From assembly GCF_030056665.1 (NCBI RefSeq), contig NZ_JASHIG010000016.1: a stretch of DNA of 64,000 bases; one strand, 5' to 3'. Every line of letters begins with the position of its first letter. Position 1 is the stretch's first letter. Shown here piece by piece: positions 35,103 to 45,528 of this stretch. The position numbers and the translations under genes are program-made. This DNA comes from Flectobacillus roseus (GTDB taxonomy: Bacteria > Bacteroidota > Bacteroidia > Cytophagales > Spirosomataceae). The notes below the pieces were generated by a model. It had not been told where the DNA came from. It saw nothing but the letters and a program-made list of their open reading frames with translations, and made no database searches.

Positions 35103-36047
35103 TTATTTTTTGTCATTCCAACCAATAAAATCAATATTCCTTTTCAGTCCCTCTAATTTGGTTCGTTTGACTGGTGATTTTTTAAAAACTTGGTTAAAAA
35201 CCTCTGTGGTTATTTCATCCCAATCTTTATTGGTAAAATCTTTCAAGTCGGGGTGTAGATTAAAGAGGGGTTCTTTATGTGGTTTTGAAAAACGATTCCA
35301 AGGACAAACATCTTGGCAAACATCACAGCCAAACATCCAATTATCAAATTTACCTTTCATTTCGATAGGAATTGCGTCTTTGAGTTCAATGGTAAAATAG
35401 CTAATGCATTTTGAACCGTTGACCACATAAGGTTCTACGATAGCCTCTGTTGGGCAGGCTTCGATACAACGTTTGCAAGTACCGCAAAAATCTTTGACAG
35501 GACCGTCAGGTTCTAGCTCCAAATCGATAATGAGTTCAGCAATAAAGAAAAAGCTACCGTGACCTTTATTAATAAGATTTGCATTTTTCCCAACCCAGCC
35601 TAAGCCTGACTTTTTGGCCCATGCTTTATCCATGACAGGGGCAGAATCCACAAAAGCACGCCCTCCTACTTCACCAATGTTTTCTTGAATAAAATCAAGC
35701 AACTGTTTGAGTTTGTCTTTTATCACAAAATGATAATCCATTCCGTAGGCATACTTGGAGATTTTATAGTCTTCCTCGTTTTCAGAAAGCTTTTCCTCTG
35801 GGTAATAATTATAAAGCAAAGACACTACCGACTTGGCATCATCGACCAACAAGCGAGGGTCGAGCCGTTTATCAAAGTGATTTTCCATGTAGGTCATCGC
35901 ACCATGATAATTATTGTTTAGCCACTTTTCTAATCGAGGTGCTTCTTCTTCCAAAAAAGTAGCTTTTGATACCCCACAAAAATCAAATCCAAGCAATTTT
36001 GCTTGTTCTTTGATGAGTTGAGTATGATGTTGTCGAAGTTGGTTCAT
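35103..36047 (-). CDS. queG: Epoxyqueuosine reductase
   Basis: 314 residues, the last step of queuosine synthesis in tRNA (reduces epoxyqueuosine using a cobalamin cofactor). Two 4Fe-4S clusters can be read: Cys 188, 191, 194, 198 (CGTCKRCIEACP) and Cys 241, 244, 248 (CDVCQDVCP), with Cys 214 also conserved. The catalytic Asp 134 is in FVDSAPVMDK. Length is near the family average. The gene stands alone on the minus strand. Confidence 0.95.
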   Translation of the reverse strand: MNQLRQHHTQLIKEQAKLLGFDFCGVSKATFLEEEAPRLEKWLNNNYHGAMTYMENHFDKRLDPRLLVDDAKSVVSLLYNYYPEEKLSENEEDYKISKYAYGMDYHFVIKDKLKQLLDFIQENIGEVGGRAFVDSAPVMDKAWAKKSGLGWVGKNANLINKGHGSFFFIAELIIDLELEPDGPVKDFCGTCKRCIEACPTEAIVEPYVVNGSKCISYFTIELKDAIPIEMKGKFDNWMFGCDVCQDVCPWNRFSKPHKEPLFNLHPDLKDFTNKDWDEITTEVFNQVFKKSPVKRTKLEGLKRNIDFIGWNDKK

Positions 36048-36306
36048 AATATCAAAAGCCCGTTTGTTCTATTACAAAGGTAGTTTGGAATTGTGAAACT
36101 TGAAAAATCAGGTGATAATCTGTAATTTTGATAGAGTTTCAGTTATCTCTAATGCCATAGGTTAGTTATTTCACATCTCTAAGTACCCATTCGAATAATT
36201 AAAAATCAGCATCCTTTTTATTTTTGAAGCATCCAATTTCAAGAAAAAAATGTCTTTATTAGTATACTCACAAAATTCACATCTGGCAGATAAAATCATA
36301 AATTGT

Positions 36307-39300
36307 ATGAGAAGAAGTTTATTACTCCTATCACTGATGATAATTAGTTCATTAGGCCTCGTAGGTCAGGTTATTGGCACTACCAACTTTTCGGCATTGC
36401 CAAGGGATTATCAGTTGTATCCTCGAAACAACAACAACCAAGGACTAGTCACAATCAAAGGATCAACAACTAATCAAAATACCAATTATTACTCCGTTGT
36501 AGTAAACCGAGATAATGCAAAATATCTTTACCAAAAAGCAAGCGTTAACCTTTCATCTTCCTTACAGGGTATTTTTGCCTTCCCGAATATTTTTATCAAA
36601 GCCGAAAAATCTAATTATGATTTCTACATTTACCAAGTATTAAAATCAGGAGACTCAACTCTAATCACCCAAGCAAAAAATGTTGTTGCGGGCGATGTAA
36701 TTGTTCTTACTGGGCAATCTAATTCGACGGGGTCATTCAAGGATTCTCGGACGAATCCTTTTTGTAGGACATTTGGTAAAATTACGGACATGTTTAACAC
36801 AGCATATTATAATTCAGCAGATACACTTTGGGCAATTTCAAATCAGGAGTCTTACACATATGGGGTTGGTACAATGGGATTTGAATTGCAAAAGCTCATA
36901 TTAGATAATTATGAAGTACCCACTTGTCTTATTAATGGAGGAACCCATTGGAGTGGTGCCCAACAACATGCAATTCGCACAGCAGATAAACCCACAGACT
37001 TGACTAATACCTATGGAAGATTGCTATATCGTATACAAAAAGCAGGATTGCAAAATGCGGTTAAAGCATTTATTTACAGACAAGGAGAAAGTGAAGCCTA
37101 CGGCGAAGGAAGTAACTTCAAGAAATACTTCAATATCATTTTATCTAATCTTGCTCAAGATTTACCTTCTATAAAAAAGCTCTATCTTTTTCAGATTGAT
37201 ATTATTGAAAATGCTGTAGGGTATGCACCCTTTGTCCGTGAAGAACAAAGAGAATTTGGCATTACAAACCCTTCTCTCATTGATGTAGTTCCCTCTATTG
37301 GCACAGTAGGTTTCGACGGGTTACATTACTCTACCGAAGGATACCAGCAAAATGGAGAAGAACTGTTTAGACTCTATAAAAGAGATTTTTTAGGTGCCAT
37401 AGACGACGGAAACTTCTCTGCGCCAAATATACAAAAGGCCTATTATACCACACCTCAAAGAAATCAGATTGCCGTTATTTTTCAGAAAGGACAATTACTC
37501 AAATGGCCAGAAAATGTTAATGGCTTGAACATGATAGATTTTTTTTATCTCAACGGAACAAACGGGCATTTCAAATCATGGACTATCTACAAAAATGCTA
37601 TCTTATTTGATTTATACAATACCAATCCCTCTACTACAATTGGCTACTTACCCCCTATTGTGAATAAAGGAGACCCTTTGTTTCCATATGTGGGTCCATA
37701 TATTACCAACCAGTCAGGAATGCGTGCGCTTAGTTTTTATCAATATCCTATTGGAGAGTATGACCCCAAAAACGTGATTCCAGGCAATACAGACCCTGTT
37801 ATTTCATTTAGTAAAATTCCTCAAAACTTACAGATGTTTCCTCGTAATAGCAATAATACTTCTGAAATAGAGGTAAAGGCTAGCTTACAAGAAGCTCCAA
37901 TAAAGTATGATTATGTCTCTATTTTAACCAAAAGAAGTAGTGTCAATTATAGCTATACCAAAGCGGCATTGAACTACAACAATGGCAAAACTGATTTTAG
38001 TTTAAAAACTACTATCAAAGCTGAACTAGCTACTTATGGCTTCAGTATCTATGCCGTAACAGGCTCTGACTCTGTTTTGCTAGCCACAAGAACCGATTTG
38101 GCATCTGGTGATTTCTTTACGGTAATGGGACAAACAAATGCCAAAGCATGGCATACCGAAAATAATACTGTAACCTATAACTACTACAGTCCTTATTGCC
38201 GAACTTTTGGTTCAAAAGCAAATACCAATTATGCTTTGTCTGATACAACATGGAAAATAAGCGGAGATGTTCGTTCGGAGGTTGGTGTTTGGGCTATGGA
38301 GCTACAAAGAAAATTGGCTCAACAATATGGTATTCCTAGTACTATTATAAATGAATCTGCCATCACAACTCCTCTATCTCAGCAAAACATAACCAATTCG
38401 ACAGGGGATGATATTAGTTCTGTTTATGGACGATTATTATACAGGGTAAAAAAAGCTGGAGTTGGTAGCCAGCTCAAAGCTGCCTTTTGGTGGGGAGGAG
38501 ATGTTGAGGCGCGTAGTGCCGCCAGTACTTCCTATCCTAATGAGTTTGATAAACTTTACAAACGTCTGAGGAGTGATTTCCCTAGCACTATCCCACTTTA
38601 TACCTTCCAGAGTAATATTTATTACAATGGAGTGCAAGATGCTGGTAAAATGCGTGATTTCCAGAGAACTATTGCTAATAACTACGCCAATACAAAGGTA
38701 TTTTCAAGTCTAGGTTACGATGGGTTTAATGGCGTTTCAGGTCAATATTCATTAGAAGGTTATACGCAAATAGCCAATACTCTTTGGAATACCATCAACA
38801 ATGATTTGTATGCCACCACCAAGGCTAATATTTCAACCAGCCCGCAGGTCCAGAAAGCTTTTTACACTGATGCCAACAAGAAAGAAGTTACAGTCATTTT
38901 TGAAGAAGGACAAACCCTCGTATGGCCGAACGATGTAGACCAAAATGGCAATAAATATGAGATGCGTTTTTACTTCTATCAAGATAAATCGTCGGCAGAT
39001 ATGGGTAGCGGAAGTGTAAATCAAAACCGTCTAACACTCACTAGTAATACCAGTAGTTCAGCCAAGACGTTGACTTATCTTCCAGATTTCATGCCATCTA
39101 GTGGTAATACATTCGATACGAGAGTAACATTTAATGGTCCATTTCTCAAAAACTCACAAGGTCTAACAGCTTTTAGTTTCAAAGACTTTCCAATAGCTGA
39201 TGCCTTAAATAGTCCTGTGTTGTCAGTCAGCAAAGTAACAGCTACCTCTCTGGATATTACTTGGCCAGCTATTGCAACCGCAACGAGCTATATCATTGAA

Positions 39301-40281
39301 ATCTATAAGGCAGGTAATAATACTTTACTAAAACAGAATATTGTTTCAGGCACCACACTGAGTGTGTCATTCACTGGTTTGGAGGATAAAACGCAGTACA
39401 CTGTCAAGGCTAAAGTTATCTCAGCGGCGTCCGAATCGCCATACAGCTCTATAACAGCACTTACTTTCAATGCTCTAAAAGCTCCAACCTTCACAGGAAA
39501 TGCAACTTACTATAATGCAAATCAATTAAATTGGGGAACTACTGACACCGATGTTACTGGTTTCATACTTGAACGTAAAACACCCGATGTATCAAACTAC
39601 ACAGTAATACTTCAGCCCAATGCTGGAACAAATTCATTCGCAGATATCAATCTTACTGCTAATACCACGTATCAATATCGTATCAAAAGTAAGAATACAG
39701 TAACCGAGTCACCCTATACAATGCTGGAAATAAAAACGCCGGCATTACTTAATACTCCGGCACTTAAAGCAACAGCCGCTAGTGAATTTAGTATTAAATT
39801 GACATGGGATAATATCGGTGGTACCAATACCTATCAAATTGAAAAAGACGCAGGCAATAATAGTTTTCAAGTCTTGACCAAAACCGATGGTAATACCATA
39901 ACTTTCACAGATACTAAACTTGAAGCGAATACCACGTATAATTACAGAATTAAAGCTTTTTCAAGTTTCTCTGAATCTAATTATGCCTTTGCCTCTGCTA
40001 CAACCTTGATTATTTTAGGATTTGACGACCCAAGTTTTAGCAAAACCCTATTGTATCCTAACCCCAATAATGGGAAGTTTATAGTAAAGTTTGAAAAACC
40101 TTACTCTGGCGAGCTACGTGTGATAGATTATTTAGGACGTGAAAACTACAATGCTAAGCTAAATCAAAGCACTGAAAAAGAGCTAGATTTATCACATTTA
40201 CCTTCTGGCAATTACTTTATTAATTGTCAATCAGGAAATGTCTGGCACACAATAAAATTCCAGCTCATTCAGAATCCTTAA
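36307..40281 (+). CDS. T9SS-exported protein with two sialate-esterase-like modules and FN3 domains
   Basis: 1324 residues from ATG 36307, where the signal peptide starts (MRRSLLLLSLMIISSLG). Module 1 has a GQSN block with Ser 138 and a DGLH block (Asp 337, His 340), as in SASA/SGNH acetylesterases. Module 2 (about residues 500-860) has GQTN with Thr 610 and DGFN (Asp 805, Asn 808), so the Ser and His are replaced. Three FN3-like repeats (about 960-1250) and a type IX sorting tail (LYPNPNNGKFIVKF, LPSGNYFINC) follow. The protein is therefore surface-bound or secreted and may deacetylate glycans through module 1 only. Confidence 0.8.
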   Translation: MRRSLLLLSLMIISSLGLVGQVIGTTNFSALPRDYQLYPRNNNNQGLVTIKGSTTNQNTNYYSVVVNRDNAKYLYQKASVNLSSSLQGIFAFPNIFIKAEKSNYDFYIYQVLKSGDSTLITQAKNVVAGDVIVLTGQSNSTGSFKDSRTNPFCRTFGKITDMFNTAYYNSADTLWAISNQESYTYGVGTMGFELQKLILDNYEVPTCLINGGTHWSGAQQHAIRTADKPTDLTNTYGRLLYRIQKAGLQNAVKAFIYRQGESEAYGEGSNFKKYFNIILSNLAQDLPSIKKLYLFQIDIIENAVGYAPFVREEQREFGITNPSLIDVVPSIGTVGFDGLHYSTEGYQQNGEELFRLYKRDFLGAIDDGNFSAPNIQKAYYTTPQRNQIAVIFQKGQLLKWPENVNGLNMIDFFYLNGTNGHFKSWTIYKNAILFDLYNTNPSTTIGYLPPIVNKGDPLFPYVGPYITNQSGMRALSFYQYPIGEYDPKNVIPGNTDPVISFSKIPQNLQMFPRNSNNTSEIEVKASLQEAPIKYDYVSILTKRSSVNYSYTKAALNYNNGKTDFSLKTTIKAELATYGFSIYAVTGSDSVLLATRTDLASGDFFTVMGQTNAKAWHTENNTVTYNYYSPYCRTFGSKANTNYALSDTTWKISGDVRSEVGVWAMELQRKLAQQYGIPSTIINESAITTPLSQQNITNSTGDDISSVYGRLLYRVKKAGVGSQLKAAFWWGGDVEARSAASTSYPNEFDKLYKRLRSDFPSTIPLYTFQSNIYYNGVQDAGKMRDFQRTIANNYANTKVFSSLGYDGFNGVSGQYSLEGYTQIANTLWNTINNDLYATTKANISTSPQVQKAFYTDANKKEVTVIFEEGQTLVWPNDVDQNGNKYEMRFYFYQDKSSADMGSGSVNQNRLTLTSNTSSSAKTLTYLPDFMPSSGNTFDTRVTFNGPFLKNSQGLTAFSFKDFPIADALNSPVLSVSKVTATSLDITWPAIATATSYIIEIYKAGNNTLLKQNIVSGTTLSVSFTGLEDKTQYTVKAKVISAASESPYSSITALTFNALKAPTFTGNATYYNANQLNWGTTDTDVTGFILERKTPDVSNYTVILQPNAGTNSFADINLTANTTYQYRIKSKNTVTESPYTMLEIKTPALLNTPALKATAASEFSIKLTWDNIGGTNTYQIEKDAGNNSFQVLTKTDGNTITFTDTKLEANTTYNYRIKAFSSFSESNYAFASATTLIILGFDDPSFSKTLLYPNPNNGKFIVKFEKPYSGELRVIDYLGRENYNAKLNQSTEKELDLSHLPSGNYFINCQSGNVWHTIKFQLIQNP

Positions 40282-40320
40282 AACTTTTCAACTGAAAACT
40301 GACATTCGGGAGAAAAGCCG

Positions 40321-40357
40321 TAACTTTGTAATTCTCTAAATCTGCCAAGTTGGCAGA
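40321..40357 (+). promoter_or_regulatory. grpE promoter with palindromic operator
   Basis: TAACTTTG (40321-40328) matches the -7 consensus. A perfect palindrome TCTGCCAA-G-TTGGCAGA (40341-40357, core TGCCA-N3-TGGCA) lies immediately downstream, where a repressor would block transcription. The same core recurs before dnaJ. Confidence 0.6.
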
Positions 40358-40366
40358 AATCATGAA

Positions 40367-40975
40367 ATGGCAAAAAAATTGAACATTTTTCAGAAAATTA
40401 AAAATAAAGCGAAAAGTTCACTGAATATGGAAAATAAAGAGGAATTACAGGCGGAAGAACAAGTTTTACAACAAGATACTGACAATCAGACAGTCGGAAC
40501 AGAAGAAAATACTCCAGAAGTAGAAAATAAAGAAGCTAGTCAATTAGAGAATTTATCCATCGAATTGGCAGAGTTGAAAGATAAATATATTAGATTATAT
40601 TCTGACTTTGATAACTTCCGTAAGCGTACTGCAAAGGAAAAATTGGATATGATTCAATCAGCATCTGAAGGAGTAATCAGAGATATTCTTCCAGTGGTTG
40701 ACGATATCGAAAGAGCAGTTGCGAATGCACAAGAAGGCGAAATTTCAGAAGGCGTTACTTTGATTTTCAATAAGCTAAATCATGCGCTTACCAGCAAAGG
40801 CTTAAAACCAATGGACGCAAAAGGTGATGTATTTAATCCAGATTTACACGAGGCTATTACCCAATTCCCTTCTCCTACAGAGGAAGATAAAGGTAAAGTA
40901 TTCGATGTAATCGAAAAAGGATATTACCTCAATGACAAGGTAATTAGATTTGCAAAAGTTGTAGTGGCTAACTAA
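40367..40975 (+). CDS. grpE: Nucleotide exchange factor GrpE
   Basis: 202 residues; an internal ATG at 40427 gives 182. GrpE releases ADP from DnaK. The acidic N-terminal extension is followed by the long coiled-coil helix (LENLSIELAELKDKYIRLYS, DNFRKRTAKEK) and the C-terminal beta domain (KGLKPMDAKGDVFNPDLHEA, GYYLNDKVIRFAKVVV). It forms an operon-like pair with dnaJ 48 bases downstream. Confidence 0.95.
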   Translation: MAKKLNIFQKIKNKAKSSLNMENKEELQAEEQVLQQDTDNQTVGTEENTPEVENKEASQLENLSIELAELKDKYIRLYSDFDNFRKRTAKEKLDMIQSASEGVIRDILPVVDDIERAVANAQEGEISEGVTLIFNKLNHALTSKGLKPMDAKGDVFNPDLHEAITQFPSPTEEDKGKVFDVIEKGYYLNDKVIRFAKVVVAN

Positions 40976-40986
40976 CATATCATGAC

Positions 40987-41007
40987 ATAATGCCACATTG
41001 GCATTAT
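40987..41007 (+). promoter_or_regulatory. Palindrome between grpE and dnaJ, same core as the grpE operator
   Basis: ATAATGCCA-CAT-TGGCATTAT is a perfect 9-bp inverted repeat. It shares TGCCA-N3-TGGCA with 40344-40356. It may be a second operator for dnaJ or an RNA hairpin that tunes expression of dnaJ relative to grpE. Confidence 0.55.
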
Positions 41008-41023
41008 TATCTATTATAAAATC

Positions 41024-42178
41024 ATGGCAAAAAGAGATTATTATGAGGTACTTGGCGTAAGCAAAACTGCCAGCGATGACGAAATCAAAAAAGCGTATCG
41101 TAAGCTTGCGATTAAGTATCACCCAGATAAAAACCCAGGCGATAAGCAGGCTGAAGAAAGCTTCAAAGAGGCTGCTGAGGCGTATGAAGTATTATCAAAT
41201 CAACAAAAACGTCAGCAATACGACCGTTTCGGACACGCAGGTATGGGTGGTGCCGCAGGTGGTGGTGGCGCTTATGGTGGCGGTATGAACATGGAAGATA
41301 TCTTCAGCCAGTTTGGAGATATTTTTGGTGATGGCAGTCCATTTGGCAATATGTTTGGCGGTGGAGGCGGTGGTGGTCGCCGTGTGCGTAAAGGTTCTGA
41401 CCTTCGTATCAAATTAAAATTAAACCTTGAGGAAGTCGCGAATGGTGTTGAGAAGAAAATTAAGGTAAAACGCCATGTAACTTGTAAGGCTTGTACTGGT
41501 AATGGTGCCAAAAATGGTACTGAAGTACAAGGCTGTCAAACTTGTGGTGGTTCGGGTCAGGTGCGCCGTGTTCAACAAACTATGTTAGGACAAATGGTAA
41601 CTACCTCTACTTGTCCTACTTGTAATGGCGAAGGGAAGATGATTAAAACTCGCTGTGAGGTTTGTTTTGGTGAAGGTCGTGTACTTGAAGAAGAAATCAT
41701 CCCAATCAAAATTCCTGCTGGTGTAGCCGAAGGTATGCAGTTGTCGATGGGTGGTAAGGGTAACGTACCTCCTCGTGGTGGTGTTGCAGGTGATTTGTTG
41801 ATTGTTATCGAGGAAGAACCACATGAAATATTACACCGTGATGGCAACAACGTTATTTACGAATTGTATCTCAACTTTGCTGATGCAGCATTAGGTACTT
41901 CTGTAGAAGTTCCAACGATCGGAGGTAAAGCTCGTATTTCAGTTGAAGCAGGTACGCAAGGTGGTAAAATCCTACGACTAAAAGGTAAAGGTATCAAAGA
42001 AATCAATGGATATGGTACAGGCGACCAGCTTATTCATGTGAATATTTGGACACCAAAAACACTAAGTAAAGAAGAAACTGATATTCTTGAAAAATTAAAG
42101 AATTCACCAAACTTTGCACCAAAGCCAAGTAAAGGTGAAAAATCTTTCTTCGAAAAAATGAAAGACTTTTTTAATTAA
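41024..42178 (+). CDS. dnaJ: Chaperone protein DnaJ
   Basis: 384 residues. J domain with HPD at 33-35, a Gly/Phe-rich linker (about 75-120), four zinc repeats of the form CxxCxGxG (CKACTGNG, CQTCGGSG, CPTCNGEG, CEVCFGEG) and C-terminal substrate-binding domains. All four repeats are intact. It delivers substrates to DnaK; dnaK itself is not in the window. Confidence 0.97.
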   Translation: MAKRDYYEVLGVSKTASDDEIKKAYRKLAIKYHPDKNPGDKQAEESFKEAAEAYEVLSNQQKRQQYDRFGHAGMGGAAGGGGAYGGGMNMEDIFSQFGDIFGDGSPFGNMFGGGGGGGRRVRKGSDLRIKLKLNLEEVANGVEKKIKVKRHVTCKACTGNGAKNGTEVQGCQTCGGSGQVRRVQQTMLGQMVTTSTCPTCNGEGKMIKTRCEVCFGEGRVLEEEIIPIKIPAGVAEGMQLSMGGKGNVPPRGGVAGDLLIVIEEEPHEILHRDGNNVIYELYLNFADAALGTSVEVPTIGGKARISVEAGTQGGKILRLKGKGIKEINGYGTGDQLIHVNIWTPKTLSKEETDILEKLKNSPNFAPKPSKGEKSFFEKMKDFFN

Positions 42179-42285
42179 GTAAAAGGGAGTTATTAGAGAC
42201 TAGTATATCAGTTATTAGAATAAATGCATAGCCAGTCCATAACGCAGATATAATTCTAATTATATTTTTTCTATTACTTAATTAC

Positions 42286-42326
42286 AAAAAAGGGTTCGAT
42301 AACAGTTTTGTTATTGAACCCTTTTT
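42286..42326 (+). terminator. Terminator after dnaJ
   Basis: A stem of about 17 bp, AAAAAGGGTTCGATAACA with TGTTATTGAACCCTTTTT (one G-T), loop about four bases, T run at the end. Confidence 0.85.
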
Positions 42327-42396
42327 CTTTTTCAAGACTTTCATAAACTATGCATTATCTTAAATCCTGAGACAAGAATAATGTTATTAATTTCAT

Positions 42397-42545
42397 TAAA
42401 AAAGGGGTCGAAAAATATTTTCCGACCCCTTTTTTAATACTACTATGCGATATTTTTATTCTGTGTAAGACACAATCATTGCGTCTCTACTGCAAGAATA
42501 CAAATTTTAACATAATCGCTAATTCGCTCAATTAGTAATGATTCA
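42397..42545. repeat. Dispersed composite repeat, copy B (with terminator)
   Basis: A terminator AAAAAAGGGGTCG/CGACCCCTTTTTT (42397-42435), then CAATCATTGCGTCTCTACT (42474-42492), a segment ATACAAATTTTAAC that is also present in copy D, and a right arm AATCGCTAATTCGCTCAATT (42514-42533). It ends just before the DUF2723 gene stop. Confidence 0.7.
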
Positions 42546-42558
42546 TATTATGATTGAA

Positions 42559-45528
42559 CTATAAGCTAGCTTTTTGCAACTGACTATTAAACATTTGTTC
42601 ATATTTAGCTGCTTCAGGCATTTTAGCTTCTTTCAAGCCATTGACGATAATCTGCATTTCGTACAATGCTGTTTGAATTTCTCTAGCATCGCTACCACGA
42701 CGTTCAGTCAAATAGTAATCTAACGCTTTATTATTACGATTCATCATTGTATCAGCAATCTGAAGAGCGGTTTTCTTGTCTCCTACTGCCAAGTATAAAG
42801 CTACATAATTAGCACTCAACTGATCGTAAGGAATCGTTTTATCAGGCATTACCTTCATTTCGTAATCCAATGCTTGTTTTGCCTTTTGCAATTTACCTTC
42901 ACGTACCAATTGGTCTACCAATCTCAAGAAGCTCAAACGCGCCGTCACTACTGGTACTTCCAAATAGAAATCTGAATGATAATACGTTTTTGGATTATCC
43001 AAATCACGCCAAGCCATTTTAGTAGTCATGTTATTATACATGATGTCTGTATTGACAAAGCCATCTTTCGCACCAGGAACTTTAAATGGCATCAAACGAT
43101 ACGCATAACCTTCCAACTGCATAAATTCTTTCATATTCAAATAGCTACTGCTTGCCAATGTTGTAGCGAAGTAAATTGGACGTTTCCAACCTTCTGCTGC
43201 GTTTTGAGCAATAATATCTAATTGAATCAATTCTGGCTTCATAATGCCACCTTTACCTACATTCCAGCTAATCTGATCAGTCAAGAACTGGTCCATATCT
43301 TTTGGAACAATACCAGATTTTTTCACTTGGTCTACATTCACTGGAAGGAATACTGTTTCAGAAGGCATCGTATTGATCATTGAACCATCTTGCAAAGGTA
43401 CTTTAATTGCTTGATTATCATCCTTCACCAATTTCATGTATTCTTGTAGATTGATTCCTGTTTTTACGTTAGGGTTTTCGTAAAACAAGATTTGGTCGTT
43501 AACACCTTCCAAGAAACGATCTTTTGACAATGAAATCGGCAAAGCCTGAGACTCATACGTTTTACGTTTCATTTGATCGATATACCAATCTGTACCTAAC
43601 AACGACAAGTTACAAACACGTACGTCTGTACGGAAGCCTTCTACTTCTTGCACATACCACAATGGGAATGTATCGTTATCTCCTCCTGTAAATAGGATAG
43701 CATTCGGAGCACAAGAGTTCAACATGTTTCTCGCAAAATCTACTTGGTGATAACGGTGATTTCTATCGTGGTCATCCCAGTTTTGCTGAATCAATATCAC
43801 AGGAACAATCGCAGAAAGCGCTGTAGCAGCAATACCACTCGAAGCACCATTTTTCAAGAACTTTGTCAACCACTCTGCCAATTGCATCACACCCAAACCA
43901 ATCCAGATAGCAAAGAAATAGAACGAACCTACATAAATATAGTCACGCTCACGTGGCTCAGTTGGTGGCGAGTTTAGGAACACAACCAATGCCAAACCTG
44001 TCAGTAAGAACATCAGAATAGTTACTAAGAAATCTTTTTCATTTTTACGATATAAAAGATAGAAACCTAATAATCCTAAAATTAAAGGAAGATAGAAATA
44101 GTTATTTCTTGCTTTATTCGTAGCTAAAAGCTCTGGTAAAGCTCCTTTTCGAGTGTAATCAATCACGCCAGCATCTTGAATATCGCTTTCACGCCCTACA
44201 AAGTTCCACAACAAATAACGCATATACATATGTCCCATTTGATGCGAGAACATGAATTTTAAGTTATCCCCAAAGGTTGGTTTCTGTCCTTCTGGAATAC
44301 CCAGCATTTCTCGATATAATTCTACGTGTTGAGGTGAGCTAGAATAAATACGTGGGAAAAGCATCTGACCATCTTTTGAGTAAGATACTTTTTGCTTGTG
44401 ATCATATACCACATATTTACCATCCTGCATTTTGTAAACAGGTGCTCCTTGCTCTACACTTTCAACTTCTGCTGTATAGATAGGCCCGAACAATAAAGAA
44501 CGATCGCCATATTGCTCACGACGCAAATATTTCAAGAAGTTGAGGATATTACTTGGGTCGTTTTCGTTGATTGGTGTGTTATAATTTGAACGAACCAATG
44601 CCAAAGTATAAGACAAATAACCAATTAGTACGAATGACAACGCCAACATACCAATATTCAAATTAACCTTGTTTTTCTTCTGAGAATAGAGAATTCCACC
44701 CACCATAAGTCCAACAAACAAAATCAAGAACACTACTACCCCAGAACCATAAGGCATTCCCATGCCATTTACCATTCCTAATTCAAAACTGAAGGCAATA
44801 GATGGAAGTCCCGGGATAATTCCTGAGTTAATCACTCCTAGAATAACCAAACCTGCGAAAATTGAGGCAAATCCTCCTAGATATGTAGGTTTTGGATACT
44901 TTTTAAAATAATACAACAATGCCAAAGCTGGTACTGTAACCAAGTTCAATAAGTGAACTCCGATTGATAAACCAACGATGTAGGCAATCAAAATCAACCA
45001 ACGGTTAGCCGTAACTTCATCTTCAATGATTTCCCATTTAAATGCTGCCCATACTACCAAAGCAGTAAAGAATGATGACATGGCATATACTTCGGCCTCT
45101 ACTGCTGAGAACCAGAAAGTATCTGAAAAAGCATAAGCTAATGAACCAACAACACCTGAGCTCAATAAAATAAGTGCTTCATTGAAAGTAAGTTCATCAA
45201 ATTTCTTATTAAGAACTTTTCTACCAATCAAGACAATAGTCCAGTGCATAAACAAAATAGTTAGGGCACTCGAAACTACCGATAACATGTTTACCCAATA
45301 AGCCACCTGCAATACATCACCAGCCGCGAAAAGGGAAAATAATCGACCCAACAAGAGGAACAATGGTGCCCCAGGAGGGTGTGGAACTTGAAGCTTGTAA
45401 GCACAAGCAATGAATTCACCGCAATCCCAGAAAGAAGCTGTTCTTTCTACAGTTGCAGCGAATACGATTAATGAAATAACAAAAACGGCCCAACCAACTA
45501 AGTCGTTAATCTTTTTAAAGTTGTTCAT
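42559..45528 (-). CDS. DUF2723 (GT117-like) membrane protein, protein O-mannosyltransferase-like
   Basis: 989 residues. The N-terminal ~480 residues contain about 11 membrane helices, and the early acidic motif WDCGEFIACAYKLQVPHPPG (Asp/Glu after the first helix, then HPPG) is typical of this family. A large soluble C-terminal part (about 560-989) with tetratricopeptide-like helices follows. These proteins are related to dolichol-phosphate mannosyltransferases (GT117) and may glycosylate exported proteins in Bacteroidota. The donor and target are not shown by the sequence. Confidence 0.85.
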   Translation of the reverse strand: MNNFKKINDLVGWAVFVISLIVFAATVERTASFWDCGEFIACAYKLQVPHPPGAPLFLLLGRLFSLFAAGDVLQVAYWVNMLSVVSSALTILFMHWTIVLIGRKVLNKKFDELTFNEALILLSSGVVGSLAYAFSDTFWFSAVEAEVYAMSSFFTALVVWAAFKWEIIEDEVTANRWLILIAYIVGLSIGVHLLNLVTVPALALLYYFKKYPKPTYLGGFASIFAGLVILGVINSGIIPGLPSIAFSFELGMVNGMGMPYGSGVVVFLILFVGLMVGGILYSQKKNKVNLNIGMLALSFVLIGYLSYTLALVRSNYNTPINENDPSNILNFLKYLRREQYGDRSLLFGPIYTAEVESVEQGAPVYKMQDGKYVVYDHKQKVSYSKDGQMLFPRIYSSSPQHVELYREMLGIPEGQKPTFGDNLKFMFSHQMGHMYMRYLLWNFVGRESDIQDAGVIDYTRKGALPELLATNKARNNYFYLPLILGLLGFYLLYRKNEKDFLVTILMFLLTGLALVVFLNSPPTEPRERDYIYVGSFYFFAIWIGLGVMQLAEWLTKFLKNGASSGIAATALSAIVPVILIQQNWDDHDRNHRYHQVDFARNMLNSCAPNAILFTGGDNDTFPLWYVQEVEGFRTDVRVCNLSLLGTDWYIDQMKRKTYESQALPISLSKDRFLEGVNDQILFYENPNVKTGINLQEYMKLVKDDNQAIKVPLQDGSMINTMPSETVFLPVNVDQVKKSGIVPKDMDQFLTDQISWNVGKGGIMKPELIQLDIIAQNAAEGWKRPIYFATTLASSSYLNMKEFMQLEGYAYRLMPFKVPGAKDGFVNTDIMYNNMTTKMAWRDLDNPKTYYHSDFYLEVPVVTARLSFLRLVDQLVREGKLQKAKQALDYEMKVMPDKTIPYDQLSANYVALYLAVGDKKTALQIADTMMNRNNKALDYYLTERRGSDAREIQTALYEMQIIVNGLKEAKMPEAAKYEQMFNSQLQKASL

